Of a stretch of 64,000 nucleotides of DNA, positions 32,705 to 41,721 are shown one piece after another. Position 1 is the stretch's first letter, and each line of letters opens with the position of its first letter. The notes under the pieces are model-generated. The model was not told where the DNA came from, did no database searches, and was given only the letters and a program-made list of their open reading frames with translations. The DNA is from SG-bin7 sp964498095 (GTDB taxonomy: Bacteria > Bdellovibrionota > Bdellovibrionia > Bdellovibrionales > SG-bin7). The stretch spans positions 102,224 through 166,223 of the forward strand of contig CAZCFY010000010.1 of the NCBI GenBank assembly GCA_964498095.1, given 5' to 3'. Made by a program: the position numbers and the translations under genes.

Positions 32705-33661
32705 GTGTCAAAACTCATTCCTTTTTTTGTTCTCTATTTCTGTTCAGTCGTTAGTGCTTCGGCGCCGGAAGTTACGCCAAAGCTACGTATCATTACACCA
32801 AATTTAAAGACTTTAAATAATCTCGAAAAATCAAAGTTCGAAGTGGCGCCCCCGCAGGAAGCTTCGATCATTTTTGATTTGCCTATAACTTATAATTCCA
32901 AGGTGCAACAGTGGATTCATCATTATCAAGGTGCCGGCAAAAAGTGGTTTCGTAAATGGCTGGAGCGCTCTGAAAAATATGTACCCTCAATTCAACGCGT
33001 TTTGGACACCCGCGGTTTACCAAAAGATCTCGCCTATGTCGTAATGATTGAAAGTGGATTTTCTCACCATGCGGTAAGCAGCGCCGATGCCGTGGGTCCC
33101 TGGCAGTTTATTCAAGCTACGGCGGAACGCTATGGACTTACAATTAATTGGTGGATGGATGAGCGCCGTGACATGTATAAAAGTACAATTGCCGCCGCTA
33201 ACTATATTTCAGATCTATTTCGCATGTTTGGTTCTTGGTATCTGGTTGCGGCCGGGTATAACATGGGCGAAAATAAGGTTAAAAAACTCATCGACAGACA
33301 TCAGACCCGCAATTTTTGGATTCTTTCAAAAAAAGGGGCGTTCTCACAAGAAACTACTAATTACGTTCCAAAATTAATCGCGGCCATGCTCATCGCGAAA
33401 GCGCCGGGCCTGTATGGTTTTCGGGAGCTTAATCCCCAACCACCAACCCCTTTTGAAACAATTTTTGTTCCCGGCGGCACCGATTTAGCGGGAATCGCAA
33501 ATCATCTCGGCATAAATTATAATTACCTAAAAGAATTGAATCCGGAACTTCTCCACGGATTTATCCCCAAAGTGGCGCAAAGCCATAAGATAAAGATACC
33601 CAAGGGCGCCACGAAAATGGTATCAATTTACTTAGAGCAAAAACTTTTAGCTAAGCAGTAA
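32705..33661 (+). CDS. mltD: MltD-like membrane-bound lytic transglycosylase
   Basis: About 318 residues from the GTG at 32705 (TTG at 32696 is possible; GGAG lies between them). Signal peptide, then an SLT domain with the catalytic Glu in AYVVMIESGFSHHAVSS, the GPWQFI motif and AAGYNMGENKV. One LysM domain follows (about 250-300: IFVPGGTDLAGIANHLGIN ... LKELNP ... IKIPKG). It cleaves glycan strands in the periplasm. It faces the flagellar operon across a 200-bp divergent region and leads an apparent operon with lysC and a GspF-like gene. Confidence 0.9.
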   Translation: MSKLIPFFVLYFCSVVSASAPEVTPKLRIITPNLKTLNNLEKSKFEVAPPQEASIIFDLPITYNSKVQQWIHHYQGAGKKWFRKWLERSEKYVPSIQRVLDTRGLPKDLAYVVMIESGFSHHAVSSADAVGPWQFIQATAERYGLTINWWMDERRDMYKSTIAAANYISDLFRMFGSWYLVAAGYNMGENKVKKLIDRHQTRNFWILSKKGAFSQETTNYVPKLIAAMLIAKAPGLYGFRELNPQPPTPFETIFVPGGTDLAGIANHLGINYNYLKELNPELLHGFIPKVAQSHKIKIPKGATKMVSIYLEQKLLAKQ

Positions 33662-33663
33662 AA

Positions 33664-34821
33664 ATGTTCATCGTTCAAAAGTATGGCGGTAGCAGTTTGC
33701 AAACTGCCGAACATATAAAAAAAGTGGCGGCGCGTATTGCCGATCTCTATCAACAAAAGGCAAAAATCATCGTCGTCGTAAGCGCCATGGGTAATACGAC
33801 GAATGAACTCACGGAATTAGCAAAGCAAGTGAGCCCTCACCCCAGCCAACGCGAATTGGACATGCTCCTCACAACCGGCGAAAGAATTTCGATGGCACTG
33901 CTAAGTATGGCTCTTAATGACCTCCATGTGCCGGCAATTAGTTTTACCGGGAGCCAAGCGGGAGTTTTAACCGACGACTCATTTAACAATGCCCACATCA
34001 TCGATATAAAACCCATCCGCATTGAGGAAGCCCTGACAAAAAATCAAGTCGTGGTTCTCGCGGGCTTTCAGGGTGTCTCACCACGCACCAAAGAAATTAC
34101 GACGCTGGGCCGGGGTGGCTCGGATACCACGGCGATCGCCATGTCCGCCTATTTTAAGGCGGATCGCTGTGAAATTTTGAAGGACGTGGATGGTGTTGCC
34201 GATTCGGATCCAAAATTAAATGCCAAGGCCGAAGTAATTTCGGAAATTTCTTACGCGCACCTTATGGAAATGACTTATTGGGGGGCCAAGTTTTTACATC
34301 ACCGGGCCGCCGAACTTGCGAGCCACTTAAATGTGCCGATTTATATCGGCCCCAGCCAAAAAAAGGGTGTGGGTACGATTATCAAAGGAGAAGCAAAGAT
34401 GTACGAAAACGATAAAATTCTCTCGATAAACTCGCATGCGTTTGTGCGCGAAATCGCCATCAAAGTTCCTGATCTCGCCGAAGCCATAGATAAGGTTCAA
34501 GAAACACTCGCCAAAAAACAACTTCCTATGCTGCAAATTCTCCATTCCGAAAACTCCAATGGATCATGGAAATTTTTGGTCGCGGGCGCCAAAGAGCATA
34601 TCGCGCCCGTCAACGAAATCTTTGGCAGCGATGGTGAATTATCGACGGTAACGACAACCTGCTTGGGGCTCGTGGCTTCCGGAAAAGCCATTCACTTTTG
34701 TAAAAAATTAAAGTCATCAGGTATCAATATCAAAAATATTATTCACGGCCCCTTAAGTTTAACTTTTGTGGTGGAACAAAAAGACCGCGAAAAAACCATA
34801 AAGGCTCTTCATAACCAATGA
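33664..34821 (+). CDS. lysC: Aspartate kinase
   Basis: 385 residues. KYGGSS (6-11), VVVSAMGNTTNEL, the loop GFQGVSP, and LGRGGSDTTAIAM are aspartokinase motifs; two C-terminal ACT domains follow (from about 250). It phosphorylates aspartate, the first step to lysine, threonine, methionine and diaminopimelate. Starts 2 bp after mltD and overlaps the GspF-like gene (ATGA). Feedback control by ACT-bound amino acids is expected but cannot be read here. Confidence 0.95.
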   Translation: MFIVQKYGGSSLQTAEHIKKVAARIADLYQQKAKIIVVVSAMGNTTNELTELAKQVSPHPSQRELDMLLTTGERISMALLSMALNDLHVPAISFTGSQAGVLTDDSFNNAHIIDIKPIRIEEALTKNQVVVLAGFQGVSPRTKEITTLGRGGSDTTAIAMSAYFKADRCEILKDVDGVADSDPKLNAKAEVISEISYAHLMEMTYWGAKFLHHRAAELASHLNVPIYIGPSQKKGVGTIIKGEAKMYENDKILSINSHAFVREIAIKVPDLAEAIDKVQETLAKKQLPMLQILHSENSNGSWKFLVAGAKEHIAPVNEIFGSDGELSTVTTTCLGLVASGKAIHFCKKLKSSGINIKNIIHGPLSLTFVVEQKDREKTIKALHNQ

Positions 34822-35801
34822 CAAGCTCCTCGCTGGCCGCTACTTATAAAAATCTCGCGGAACTCTACGATGCCGGCATTAATATTGTAACACTCTTTGA
34901 GACATTAGCCTCAACCGAACGCGATCAAAAAGTTAAACAACAAATTTTCATGGTTTCCTCTCTGATAAAACGCGGAAAATCCTTGGCCGACTCCATGGCG
35001 GCGGCGAAATATTTACCGACATTTGATATTCCCGTCGTGCAGGCGGGTGAGCGCTCAGGCACCCTGTTAAAAATATTTAATTCACTGGCAAAAAAATATG
35101 AAGTGCGCGCCCAGGCAGAACGCACAATCCGCGCCGGACTGCTCCGCCCCATCATGCTCCTGGGGGCTGGATTATTTATTTTGCCTTTTCCCGATTTATT
35201 CACCGGAAAGATTTCGGCGGCTCAGTATCTAATTACAAGTGGCGGAATAATGGCGGCATTTCTGCTGTTTATTTATTTTCTTTTCCGCTTCAACAGATTA
35301 GCGGCCTTTGATCTGGGTCTGGCTGAACTCCGCCATAATATTTTTCTGCTAATTCCCGGTGTCCGCGGAATTATTCAAAAAATTTCTTTGGAAAATTTTG
35401 TTTCGTCCTTTGCGCATTTGCTTGATGCGGGTTTGCCAATGTACGAAGCCCTTGATTTATCGGCGCGCTCAACGCCCGATAAGAGCTTGCGAGACGCGGC
35501 CAAACGAATACTACTAGCAATTAAATCCGGTGGCAGTCTACCAGATGCCTTTGGCAGAGAGCCACGGTTTGGTTTACAAATTCACGCGGCGGTTGTCCTC
35601 GGTACGCAAAGTGGTAAATTGCCGGTGCTTCTTCACCGTCAAGCCTTGGAACTTAAGCGCCAGGTGGTTGAATCTATAGAGCGAGTTTCCAAAATCCTGC
35701 CCGCCCTGGTTTACGCCATTATTGCCATTTACATCGGCAAACAAATCATTGGCTTCTACACCCAACAGATGAAGGGACTCGACAAACTCCTAAACCTGTA
35801 G
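34818..35801 (+). CDS. GspF/PilC-like inner-membrane protein
   Basis: 327 residues with two T2SSF domains: the first about 3-110 (LYDAGINIVTLFETLASTE, VVQAGERSGTL), then membrane helices (about 112-160), a second domain about 190-300 (FAHLLDAGLPMYEALDLSA, GTQSGKLPVLL) and a final membrane helix (KILPALVYAIIAIYIGK). Such proteins are the platform of type II secretion or type IV pili. No ATPase or pilin gene adjoins it; pilT lies 6.4 kb downstream. It is coupled to lysC by an ATGA overlap. The first domain is shorter than in PilC. Confidence 0.9.
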   Translation: MTSSSLAATYKNLAELYDAGINIVTLFETLASTERDQKVKQQIFMVSSLIKRGKSLADSMAAAKYLPTFDIPVVQAGERSGTLLKIFNSLAKKYEVRAQAERTIRAGLLRPIMLLGAGLFILPFPDLFTGKISAAQYLITSGGIMAAFLLFIYFLFRFNRLAAFDLGLAELRHNIFLLIPGVRGIIQKISLENFVSSFAHLLDAGLPMYEALDLSARSTPDKSLRDAAKRILLAIKSGGSLPDAFGREPRFGLQIHAAVVLGTQSGKLPVLLHRQALELKRQVVESIERVSKILPALVYAIIAIYIGKQIIGFYTQQMKGLDKLLNL

Positions 35802-35842
35802 AAAAGGAGAAAAGGAGAAAAGGAGAAAGGGTGCCCGACACC
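35801..35842 (+). repeat. GAAAAGGA tandem repeat followed by a GGTG/CACC hairpin
   Basis: Three copies of GAAAAGGA (35801-35824) and a partial fourth, then GGGTGCCCGACACC (GGTG at 35830-35833, CACC at 35839-35842, 5-nt loop). Purine-rich leaders followed by this type of GGTG...CACC element occur as dispersed repeats in several bacterial groups. It follows the stop of the GspF-like gene. Confidence 0.5.
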
Positions 35843-35926
35843 AAATCAAGTCCATACCGCGTCATGGTTTGAAAAGTCACACTATAAACATCTAAGATTT
35901 ATCAACGCGAATAAAAAGGGAAGGTC

Positions 35927-36694
35927 ATGAAACTAAATTATCTCTTCATTAGCATTTTTTTGTCGGCCGCCGGCTGCGTTGTCGCCGTACCCATGCACGA
36001 ATTAAACACGCCCGAAACCCTTGGGCCCTGGGGCTTCCGCCTAGGCATTGCGGCTGGCTCCGCTCCTGCGTTTGTTACCCCTCAAGCAACGACAACCCAA
36101 ATTTCCGAAGCTGCTAAAATTGGTATAGGTGGCTATCATATCGGAATCGGTTTACCGTCTAATTTACAATTAAATTTAGAGGCGATGAATCAAGGGACCT
36201 CTGTCGGAATGTCAGCAAGTCTAAAATGGCAACTTGGGGGGGCCAATTATTTCCAGGCTAAAGCGGGCAATGTTGCCAGTGCCGTCAGCCTCCGTTATTG
36301 GAGCTCTGTCGCACCTGACTTCAAACTCAGCGATATCTCCTCTACTAGCTCCTATTATAGTGGCGAATTGACAGCCAAGGGATTTGACGTTTCTTATTCT
36401 TTAGGTAAGCGCTTCTCAGATTGGTTTGCGGGTTACCTAGGTCCCAAGATTGTTAGCGGCAACATTGAAGCGGGTTACCGCAATACCTCTGGCGGCCCCA
36501 TCGTTCTTACGGAATCCCGCCCCCTCTCGGGCGCTGGCGCCTTTGCCGGAATCTCATTAAGTCCCCATGGTGAAAAGGCGGGATTTGATTTTAATATCGA
36601 AGGCGAGTTTATGAACCTACCTTCTTCCTTTAATGACGAAAAGGTTTGGTACACCACTTTTATGATGATGGTGGCAGTTCCATTTAGATTTTAG
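35927..36694 (+). CDS. Outer-membrane barrel-like protein
   Basis: 255 residues; AGGGAAGG before the ATG. Signal peptide with LSAAGC near its end (either a lipobox-like site or cleavage after VVA). The mature part has alternating Gly/aromatic strand patterns (WGFRLGIAAGS, IGIGGYHIGIGLP, LQLNLEAMNQGTSVGMSASLKWQL) and ends FMMMVAVPFRF, with a C-terminal Phe as in outer-membrane barrels. No family recognised; similar in style to the protein at 6781-7503. Confidence 0.7.
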   Translation: MKLNYLFISIFLSAAGCVVAVPMHELNTPETLGPWGFRLGIAAGSAPAFVTPQATTTQISEAAKIGIGGYHIGIGLPSNLQLNLEAMNQGTSVGMSASLKWQLGGANYFQAKAGNVASAVSLRYWSSVAPDFKLSDISSTSSYYSGELTAKGFDVSYSLGKRFSDWFAGYLGPKIVSGNIEAGYRNTSGGPIVLTESRPLSGAGAFAGISLSPHGEKAGFDFNIEGEFMNLPSSFNDEKVWYTTFMMMVAVPFRF

Positions 36695-36732
36695 CGGCCA
36701 AGCTTTTGCACTTCCCCTCGTCGGGGGATCAA

Positions 36733-37527
36733 GTGAAATATAATGGGGCTTACCGGTTATTCCTTATATTTTTTTCATGCGTCTGGGCATTTAATTCCTT
36801 TGCCGCTGAGGTAAAGGTTTTTGAACAAACTAAAGGTGTCATCTTTGGTGAATTTCCAAACGCCCCTCATCAAATTTTTATTGGCATCAATTATCTTGAA
36901 GTTTCCTCTTTCGAAAATAGCTACTTTCGCACATTTGCTGATTTTTATACGGCCCTAACTAAAAAACCATTTTTGACCGCCCAAGATAGGTTCTTAGCTG
37001 TAAGTAAAGGGGCCAATATCATTTCGCTTCCGGTAGAAAAAGTAATTCGGCGTGAACTCTTTTTACAACCCGAATATCACATGCAGATGAACCCATCGTT
37101 TAATTTAAAACTATTACAATCCTCGCCAAATTTAGTTTTTAAAACTACCCAAGATATTTATGGACTCATTGAGCTCACCACCGAAATGCACTTGCAATTT
37201 TTTGATTCCGAAGAAATCAGAACCAATCAGGTGTTGCAAAAAACGATCTTAAGTAACCGCAGCGCCAGTCAGCTGCCCATTGCGATGACGTTACGTTATT
37301 CGGGAGACTTTAACCGGGCCTTAGATCATTTGATTACTGTTTCGGAATTTTATCCGTTAAATACACATACCACTCTCGTCGTTACCTATTTGGTTATAGG
37401 AATTAAGAAAAATTTGATGAGTTCAGGACTGGGTTCTGGCGTGTTTCGTGGAAAAATGAAGACTTATATCAAAGAAACCGCGGTTGAGACTCTGACGAAC
37501 CTCAACCGCCTCTTGGGATTAAATTAA
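36733..37527 (+). CDS. Exported protein of unknown function
   Basis: 264 residues from the GTG at 36733, which has GGGGG 6 nt upstream; the frame also extends to a TTG at 36706 with no site. Signal peptide (about 9-25, NSFA|AE). The mature region contains no known motif (FEQTKGVIFGEFPNAPHQIF ... IPISLPVEK-type strands, then a helical C-terminus with LVVTYLVIGIKKNL and LTNLNRLLGLN). It follows the barrel protein by 38 bp and ends one base before recA on the other strand. Confidence 0.65.
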   Translation: MKYNGAYRLFLIFFSCVWAFNSFAAEVKVFEQTKGVIFGEFPNAPHQIFIGINYLEVSSFENSYFRTFADFYTALTKKPFLTAQDRFLAVSKGANIISLPVEKVIRRELFLQPEYHMQMNPSFNLKLLQSSPNLVFKTTQDIYGLIELTTEMHLQFFDSEEIRTNQVLQKTILSNRSASQLPIAMTLRYSGDFNRALDHLITVSEFYPLNTHTTLVVTYLVIGIKKNLMSSGLGSGVFRGKMKTYIKETAVETLTNLNRLLGLN

Positions 37528-38619
37528 TTAGTGCGCTTTCTTCTTAATTTCTTTTTTCTTGTCGTCAGCTGCTGGCGCTTCTTCAACCTTTGCCGCCGCG
37601 GGATTTGCCGGTCTTAAGCCAATTCCCTTTTTCGTGAGCACTGATTGCTTGAGCTCATTCATCATCTCAGGACGCTCTAAGATATAAGCTTTGGCAGCTT
37701 CACGGCCTTGACCTAAACGCTCGCCTTTGTAGCTAAACCAAGTTCCCGACTTATCGACAATATTTTCTGCCGTCGCGAGATCAAGAACGTCACCCGCCTG
37801 GCAAATACCAGAACCATACATTAAATCAAATTCAACTTTAGCAAATGGCGGTGCCATTTTATTTTTCACGACTTTCACGGCGGTACGGCTGCCAACAACA
37901 TCTTCACCATTTTTAATGGGACCCACACGGCGCACGTCAAGACGTACGGAAGAATAGAATTTCAGTGCATTACCGCCAGTTGTTGTTTCGGGGTTGCCAA
38001 ACATCACGCCGATTTTCATGCGAATTTGGTTAATAAAGATAACTAAGCAGCGGCTACGGTTAATAGCTGCCGTTAATTTTCTTAAAGCTTGTGACATTAA
38101 ACGAGCTTGTAGACCCATGTGCGAATCACCCATATCACCTTCGATCTCAGCGCGTGGAGTAAGTGCCGCTACTGAGTCGATAACCAAAACGTCAACAGCA
38201 CCGGAACGCACTAACGTTTCCGCGATCTCAAGCGCTTGCTCACCGGTGTCAGGTTGTGAAACTAAAAGATCCTGCGTGTTTACACCCAACTTTGCGGCGT
38301 AACCGATATCGAGCGCATGCTCGGCATCCACGAATGCCACAGTGCCGCCGTTTTTTTGTGATTGCGCGATGACACTTAAAGATAAAGTTGTTTTACCCGA
38401 ACTCTCTGGTCCATAGATTTCAACGATTCGGCCCTTTGGTAATCCGCCGATCCCTAAGCCAATGTCTAAGCTAAGAGAACCGGTGGGCACGACGGGAACA
38501 TCTTTATATAGACTTTCACCGCCCATTCGCATGATCGAACCTTTACCAAATTGCTTTTCAATAGCTTGCACGGCAAGGTTGAGTGCTTGCGACTTTTCGT
38601 TAGATTTTTCGGTTTGCAT
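37528..38619 (-). CDS. recA: RecA recombinase
   Basis: 363 residues. Walker A GPESSGKT (70-77), FVDAEHALD, Walker B VLVIDSVAAL, loop L1 EGDMGDSHMGLQARLMSQAL and L2 region GGNALKFYSS are all intact. It drives strand exchange and LexA self-cleavage. The C-terminal tail is Lys/Ala-rich (EAPAADDKKKEIKKKAH), whereas many RecA tails are acidic. It lies 17 bp downstream of pncC/cinA, a common pairing. Confidence 0.98.
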   Translation of the reverse strand: MQTEKSNEKSQALNLAVQAIEKQFGKGSIMRMGGESLYKDVPVVPTGSLSLDIGLGIGGLPKGRIVEIYGPESSGKTTLSLSVIAQSQKNGGTVAFVDAEHALDIGYAAKLGVNTQDLLVSQPDTGEQALEIAETLVRSGAVDVLVIDSVAALTPRAEIEGDMGDSHMGLQARLMSQALRKLTAAINRSRCLVIFINQIRMKIGVMFGNPETTTGGNALKFYSSVRLDVRRVGPIKNGEDVVGSRTAVKVVKNKMAPPFAKVEFDLMYGSGICQAGDVLDLATAENIVDKSGTWFSYKGERLGQGREAAKAYILERPEMMNELKQSVLTKKGIGLRPANPAAAKVEEAPAADDKKKEIKKKAH

Positions 38620-38636
38620 ACTTACTCCTTTAAGGG

Positions 38637-39113
38637 TTAATGGGTCTTTTCTAAAACTAATTGCATTGTTTTTTTAATAGTGGCCTCTATCACTGACTCG
38701 CGTGAACCAGAAAATAGATTGATCTCGCTGTATTCAAAAGCCGGTCCAATTATAGCAATACATACAGTTCCGACAGGCTTTTCGGCGCTTCCGCCCGTTG
38801 GACCCGCGATTCCGGTAATGCCCACGGCCCAGGTGCTTTGCAGTTTCTTTTTCGCCCCTTTTGCCATTTGAACCGCGACTTCTTTGCTAACGGCACCGGC
38901 TGCCCCCAAAACGGGTTTGGATACGCCAAGAAGATTAAATTTGGATTCATTGGAATAAGCCACCACGCCACCCGCAACATATTCTGAAGCCCGGGGAACT
39001 TTAACAAGGGTAGCTAGAAAACCACCTCCCGTGCAACTTTCGGCGGCAGAAATTGTCTGATGACGAGAAATAAATCGCTCGTGGATTTGTTTAGCTAACT
39101 CTGAGGTGGACAT
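38637..39113 (-). CDS. pncC: CinA C-terminal family nicotinamide-nucleotide amidase
   Basis: 158 residues from the ATG at 39113; the frame runs further upstream but that part overlaps the divergent methyltransferase. The PncC motifs AESCTGGGFLATL, VAGGVVAYSNESK, GAVSKEVAVQMAKGA and ITGIAGPTGG are present. The enzyme deamidates NMN in NAD recycling. It is the stand-alone domain, without the competence-associated N-terminal half of CinA. Placed directly upstream of recA on the same strand. Confidence 0.93.
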   Translation of the reverse strand: MSTSELAKQIHERFISRHQTISAAESCTGGGFLATLVKVPRASEYVAGGVVAYSNESKFNLLGVSKPVLGAAGAVSKEVAVQMAKGAKKKLQSTWAVGITGIAGPTGGSAEKPVGTVCIAIIGPAFEYSEINLFSGSRESVIEATIKKTMQLVLEKTH

Positions 39114-39216
39114 AATTGGGGTTTTAGCACATCCCAAGTGATGATCAATTAAAATACTTTGCTGATTTTGCGCGCATAGCTTGACACGTTTTTCGCCTGA
39201 ATCCATGGTGATTTTC

Positions 39217-39882
39217 ATGGTCAATATTATTTTAGTGAGACCCCAAATTCCGGAGAATATAGGTTTTGTCTCAAGATGTATGCAAAACATGGGGGCCGAT
39301 CGTCTGGTTATTGTAGATCCTCAATGTCAAATCGGCGACCGCGCCCTGGCAACTGCGGCCAGCGGACCTCTACCGCTTAAAAATCACACGCGTTACGACA
39401 GTTGGAAGGAATATACAAAAGCCGAAACGCAAGGCAAACGAATTGGATTTACTTGCCGAAGCGGTCAATTCCGACCAGTTACTTCTTTTGAAGCAATCAC
39501 GGATTTCGACGCAACAACAAATCTGGCTTTTGGATCGGAATCCAGCGGACTAACCAATGAAGAACTCTTGGACTGTGACGTTCTTTGTAGCCTTCCTGTT
39601 TTTGGACCTGTTTCCAGTATGAATTTGTCCCATGCGGTAATGCTGGCGCTGTATATTTTCAAAAGTCAAATTCCAGCCAAAGAGCAACTCACGCCAAAAT
39701 CCGCCAGCGCGTTTCCCCATGAGTCATTAAAACTCTGGCTCGAAAAACTGGGTTATGATCTTTCTGGCAAAACTACGGCTTACACCGTCCTTCGTCAAAT
39801 GTTTCAAACGGCGAAGCCAACACCAAAACAAATGGTGGTTTTAGAAAAAGTTTTGCAGCAAAATATACGCTTATTAAATTAG
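39217..39882 (+). CDS. trmJ: TrmJ-like tRNA 2'-O-methyltransferase (SPOUT)
   Basis: 221 residues from ATG at 39217 (GGTGA 5 nt before it; ATG at 39205 is an alternative). Motif 1 PENIGFVSRCMQNMG (12-26), motif 2 FGSESSGL (105-112) and motif 3 SMNLSHAVMLALY (134-146) define the SpoU/TrmJ class. A C-terminal helical extension (from about 165) matches TrmJ, which methylates position 32 of tRNA. Divergent from pncC. Confidence 0.88.
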   Translation: MVNIILVRPQIPENIGFVSRCMQNMGADRLVIVDPQCQIGDRALATAASGPLPLKNHTRYDSWKEYTKAETQGKRIGFTCRSGQFRPVTSFEAITDFDATTNLAFGSESSGLTNEELLDCDVLCSLPVFGPVSSMNLSHAVMLALYIFKSQIPAKEQLTPKSASAFPHESLKLWLEKLGYDLSGKTTAYTVLRQMFQTAKPTPKQMVVLEKVLQQNIRLLN

Positions 39883-39895
39883 GAAATAAAGCCCG

Positions 39896-40285
39896 ATGAC
39901 CTTCCCGGCAAATACTAAAATTAAAACAAAGGCTGCGGAGGTTTTTTTCTCTGACCAGGGATACGTACGCGTAAATGTTTGTCCGAGCGTTCAACAAACC
40001 CTTGCCGACGCCAAAGAAAACATGACGGCGATCTGCCAGGAATTTAAAATCCCTCTTATCGTCGATCTACGACTGGCAAAACCCGTTGATCCTGAAGTCC
40101 GTAGATTTTATAGCGGACAAGTTCTTGTGGATCACTTTACATCCATGGCGATAATCATCGATTTAAGTGCCGTCGGCCGTATGATGGTCAACATTTATTT
40201 AGCTGTCGCCAAACCAGCTATTCCCACAAAAGTTTTTACCGATGAAAATGAGGCCGTAAAATGGACAATCGCCTCGAAGAAATAA
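39896..40285 (+). CDS. STAS-like small protein paired with a histidine kinase
   Basis: 129 residues with the alternating strands and helices of the STAS/SpoIIAA fold (VRVNVCPSVQQTLADAKEN, IPLIVDLRLAKPVDPEV, MAIIIDLSAVGRMMVNIYLA, TKVFTDENEAVKW). It resembles stand-alone STAS-like proteins found in myxobacteria and related groups next to kinases. It overlaps the kinase gene by 25 bp and probably is its partner or input protein. Function is inferred from location only. Confidence 0.72.
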   Translation: MTFPANTKIKTKAAEVFFSDQGYVRVNVCPSVQQTLADAKENMTAICQEFKIPLIVDLRLAKPVDPEVRRFYSGQVLVDHFTSMAIIIDLSAVGRMMVNIYLAVAKPAIPTKVFTDENEAVKWTIASKK

Positions 40286-41238
40286 TTTCGGTTTTAGAAA
40301 AAATGGCCAGTGGCGATATGTCGCTCCGGTTAAAAATAACCGATAAGCGCGACCACGTCGACGCTCTGGCGTTTGGAATTAATATTCTTGCCGATGAAAT
40401 TGTGTATAAACAACAACTCGAACAAAAGCGGCGCCATGATCTGGAACTAGCCCATTTGCAACTTACAAAGACCTTAAATGATTTGCGCATGACTCAAGAA
40501 CAGCTCATTCAAGCCGCCAAGCTTGCTATTCTTGGCGAAGTCTGCGCCGGCCTGGCCCACGAGGTCAGTACACCGCTAACGACAATTAGCGGTTACGTGG
40601 ATACGATTGCCGGGCTGGTAGAAAAAAACGCTAACGGATCACCAACAGCGATTGCTCCTTACATTGAAAAGACGCAACGTCAAATTGACCGGGTCATGGA
40701 AATTGTAAGTCATATTCGTGATTTTTCGCGAAAGTCAGAGCAGAACTTTGCGCCCGTTGCCGTCTGCCATATCGTCGATGCTTCGCTCTTGTTATTCGAA
40801 AATCAATTCCGCACCCAAAGCATCCACGTTGAGAGAAATCAGCTAGACAGAGAGTACCACGTCAACGGCAACTTTACTCTCTTGGAGCAAGTTCTCATTA
40901 ATATTTTAGCAAATGCCAAAGATGCGCTATTGCTTTCGCCCAATAAGAATGACCGTAAAATAAGAATTAATATCGCACCTCATGGTAGCCGCATAAAAAT
41001 TGAAATTTTTGATAACGGAGCCGGTTTGAATTTAAATATTCCCGACATAAAAACCAAGGTCTTCGATCCATTCTTTACGACAAAAACCGCCGGACAAGGC
41101 ACTGGAATTGGATTATCAATTTCTCAAGGTATCGTGCAGAGCCACCGGGGCAGCATTTATATCGACAAAGCCGAGGATTATTCGACGGTCGTTACCATTG
41201 AACTTCCATTGCATTCTTTTAACAATTGCAATCCGTGA
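40261..41238 (+). CDS. Soluble sensor histidine kinase
   Basis: 325 residues with no membrane segment. An N-terminal HAMP-like region (residues 1-50, MASGDMSLRLKITDKRDHVD) and a coiled coil (50-85) lead to the HisKA domain with phospho-acceptor His100 (GLAHEVSTPLTTI). The HATPase_c domain has the N box NILANAKDAL (214-223), G1 DNGAG (251-255), F box FDPFFTT and G2 GQGTGIGLS (278-286). No response regulator is adjacent, so the target is unknown. The STAS-like protein upstream may feed it. Confidence 0.92.
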   Translation: MDNRLEEIISVLEKMASGDMSLRLKITDKRDHVDALAFGINILADEIVYKQQLEQKRRHDLELAHLQLTKTLNDLRMTQEQLIQAAKLAILGEVCAGLAHEVSTPLTTISGYVDTIAGLVEKNANGSPTAIAPYIEKTQRQIDRVMEIVSHIRDFSRKSEQNFAPVAVCHIVDASLLLFENQFRTQSIHVERNQLDREYHVNGNFTLLEQVLINILANAKDALLLSPNKNDRKIRINIAPHGSRIKIEIFDNGAGLNLNIPDIKTKVFDPFFTTKTAGQGTGIGLSISQGIVQSHRGSIYIDKAEDYSTVVTIELPLHSFNNCNP

Positions 41239-41654
41239 GCTAAGGATGGCCTCCCTTTTTGCAAGGCATCGGCGGCGATAGCCGTCCATATTATGGAAGT
41301 TTTTTGCGCTACCGATAACTCACAATATCCCGATAGTTTATAGCACTTCGGGTGGGTCGCAAAGGCTTGGTCTTCTATCTGTTTACAAATATTAGTCCCC
41401 GAAAATTTTTCTAATTCACTCTGCAAACAGTAGGCTACCTTATTAATAAAAACCGTGCGCTCATCATTCCACTGCGCCGCTTTTTGCAGATAGAGACTAC
41501 AAAGACGGTATCCAAAATTAATTAAGTAATCCGTACCCTCTGCTGAACGCACGTAACAGGCGGTCTCTTTTTCCTTTTCCAGGTAATAATCACAATTTGA
41601 GAAATTCGGAGTTGCCGAAAACGCCGTACTTAAAATCAAAATCACTAAAAACAT
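41178..41654 (-). CDS. Secreted cysteine-rich protein
   Basis: 158 residues with a signal peptide (about 1-13, AFS|AT). The mature protein is helical with about nine cysteines (CDYYLE, ACYVRS, LCSLYLQ, YCLQSE, ICKQI, KCYKLSGYCELS, ECN), which would form several disulphides. No family recognised. Its last 61 bp overlap the end of the histidine kinase gene on the other strand, unusual but possible for convergent genes. Confidence 0.65.
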   Translation of the reverse strand: MFLVILILSTAFSATPNFSNCDYYLEKEKETACYVRSAEGTDYLINFGYRLCSLYLQKAAQWNDERTVFINKVAYCLQSELEKFSGTNICKQIEDQAFATHPKCYKLSGYCELSVAQKTSIIWTAIAADALQKGRPSLAHGLQLLKECNGSSMVTTVE

Positions 41655-41721
41655 AAGCGGATGCTAATCGAAATTAGGGCCGGCAGCAAGACCCAAAAGT
41701 GATACAATCGCTAAGATTCAA

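Noticed and set aside
39114..39290. N-terminal extension of pncC
   Set aside because: It has no family similarity and overlaps the divergent trmJ-like gene; the family N-terminus begins at 39113.
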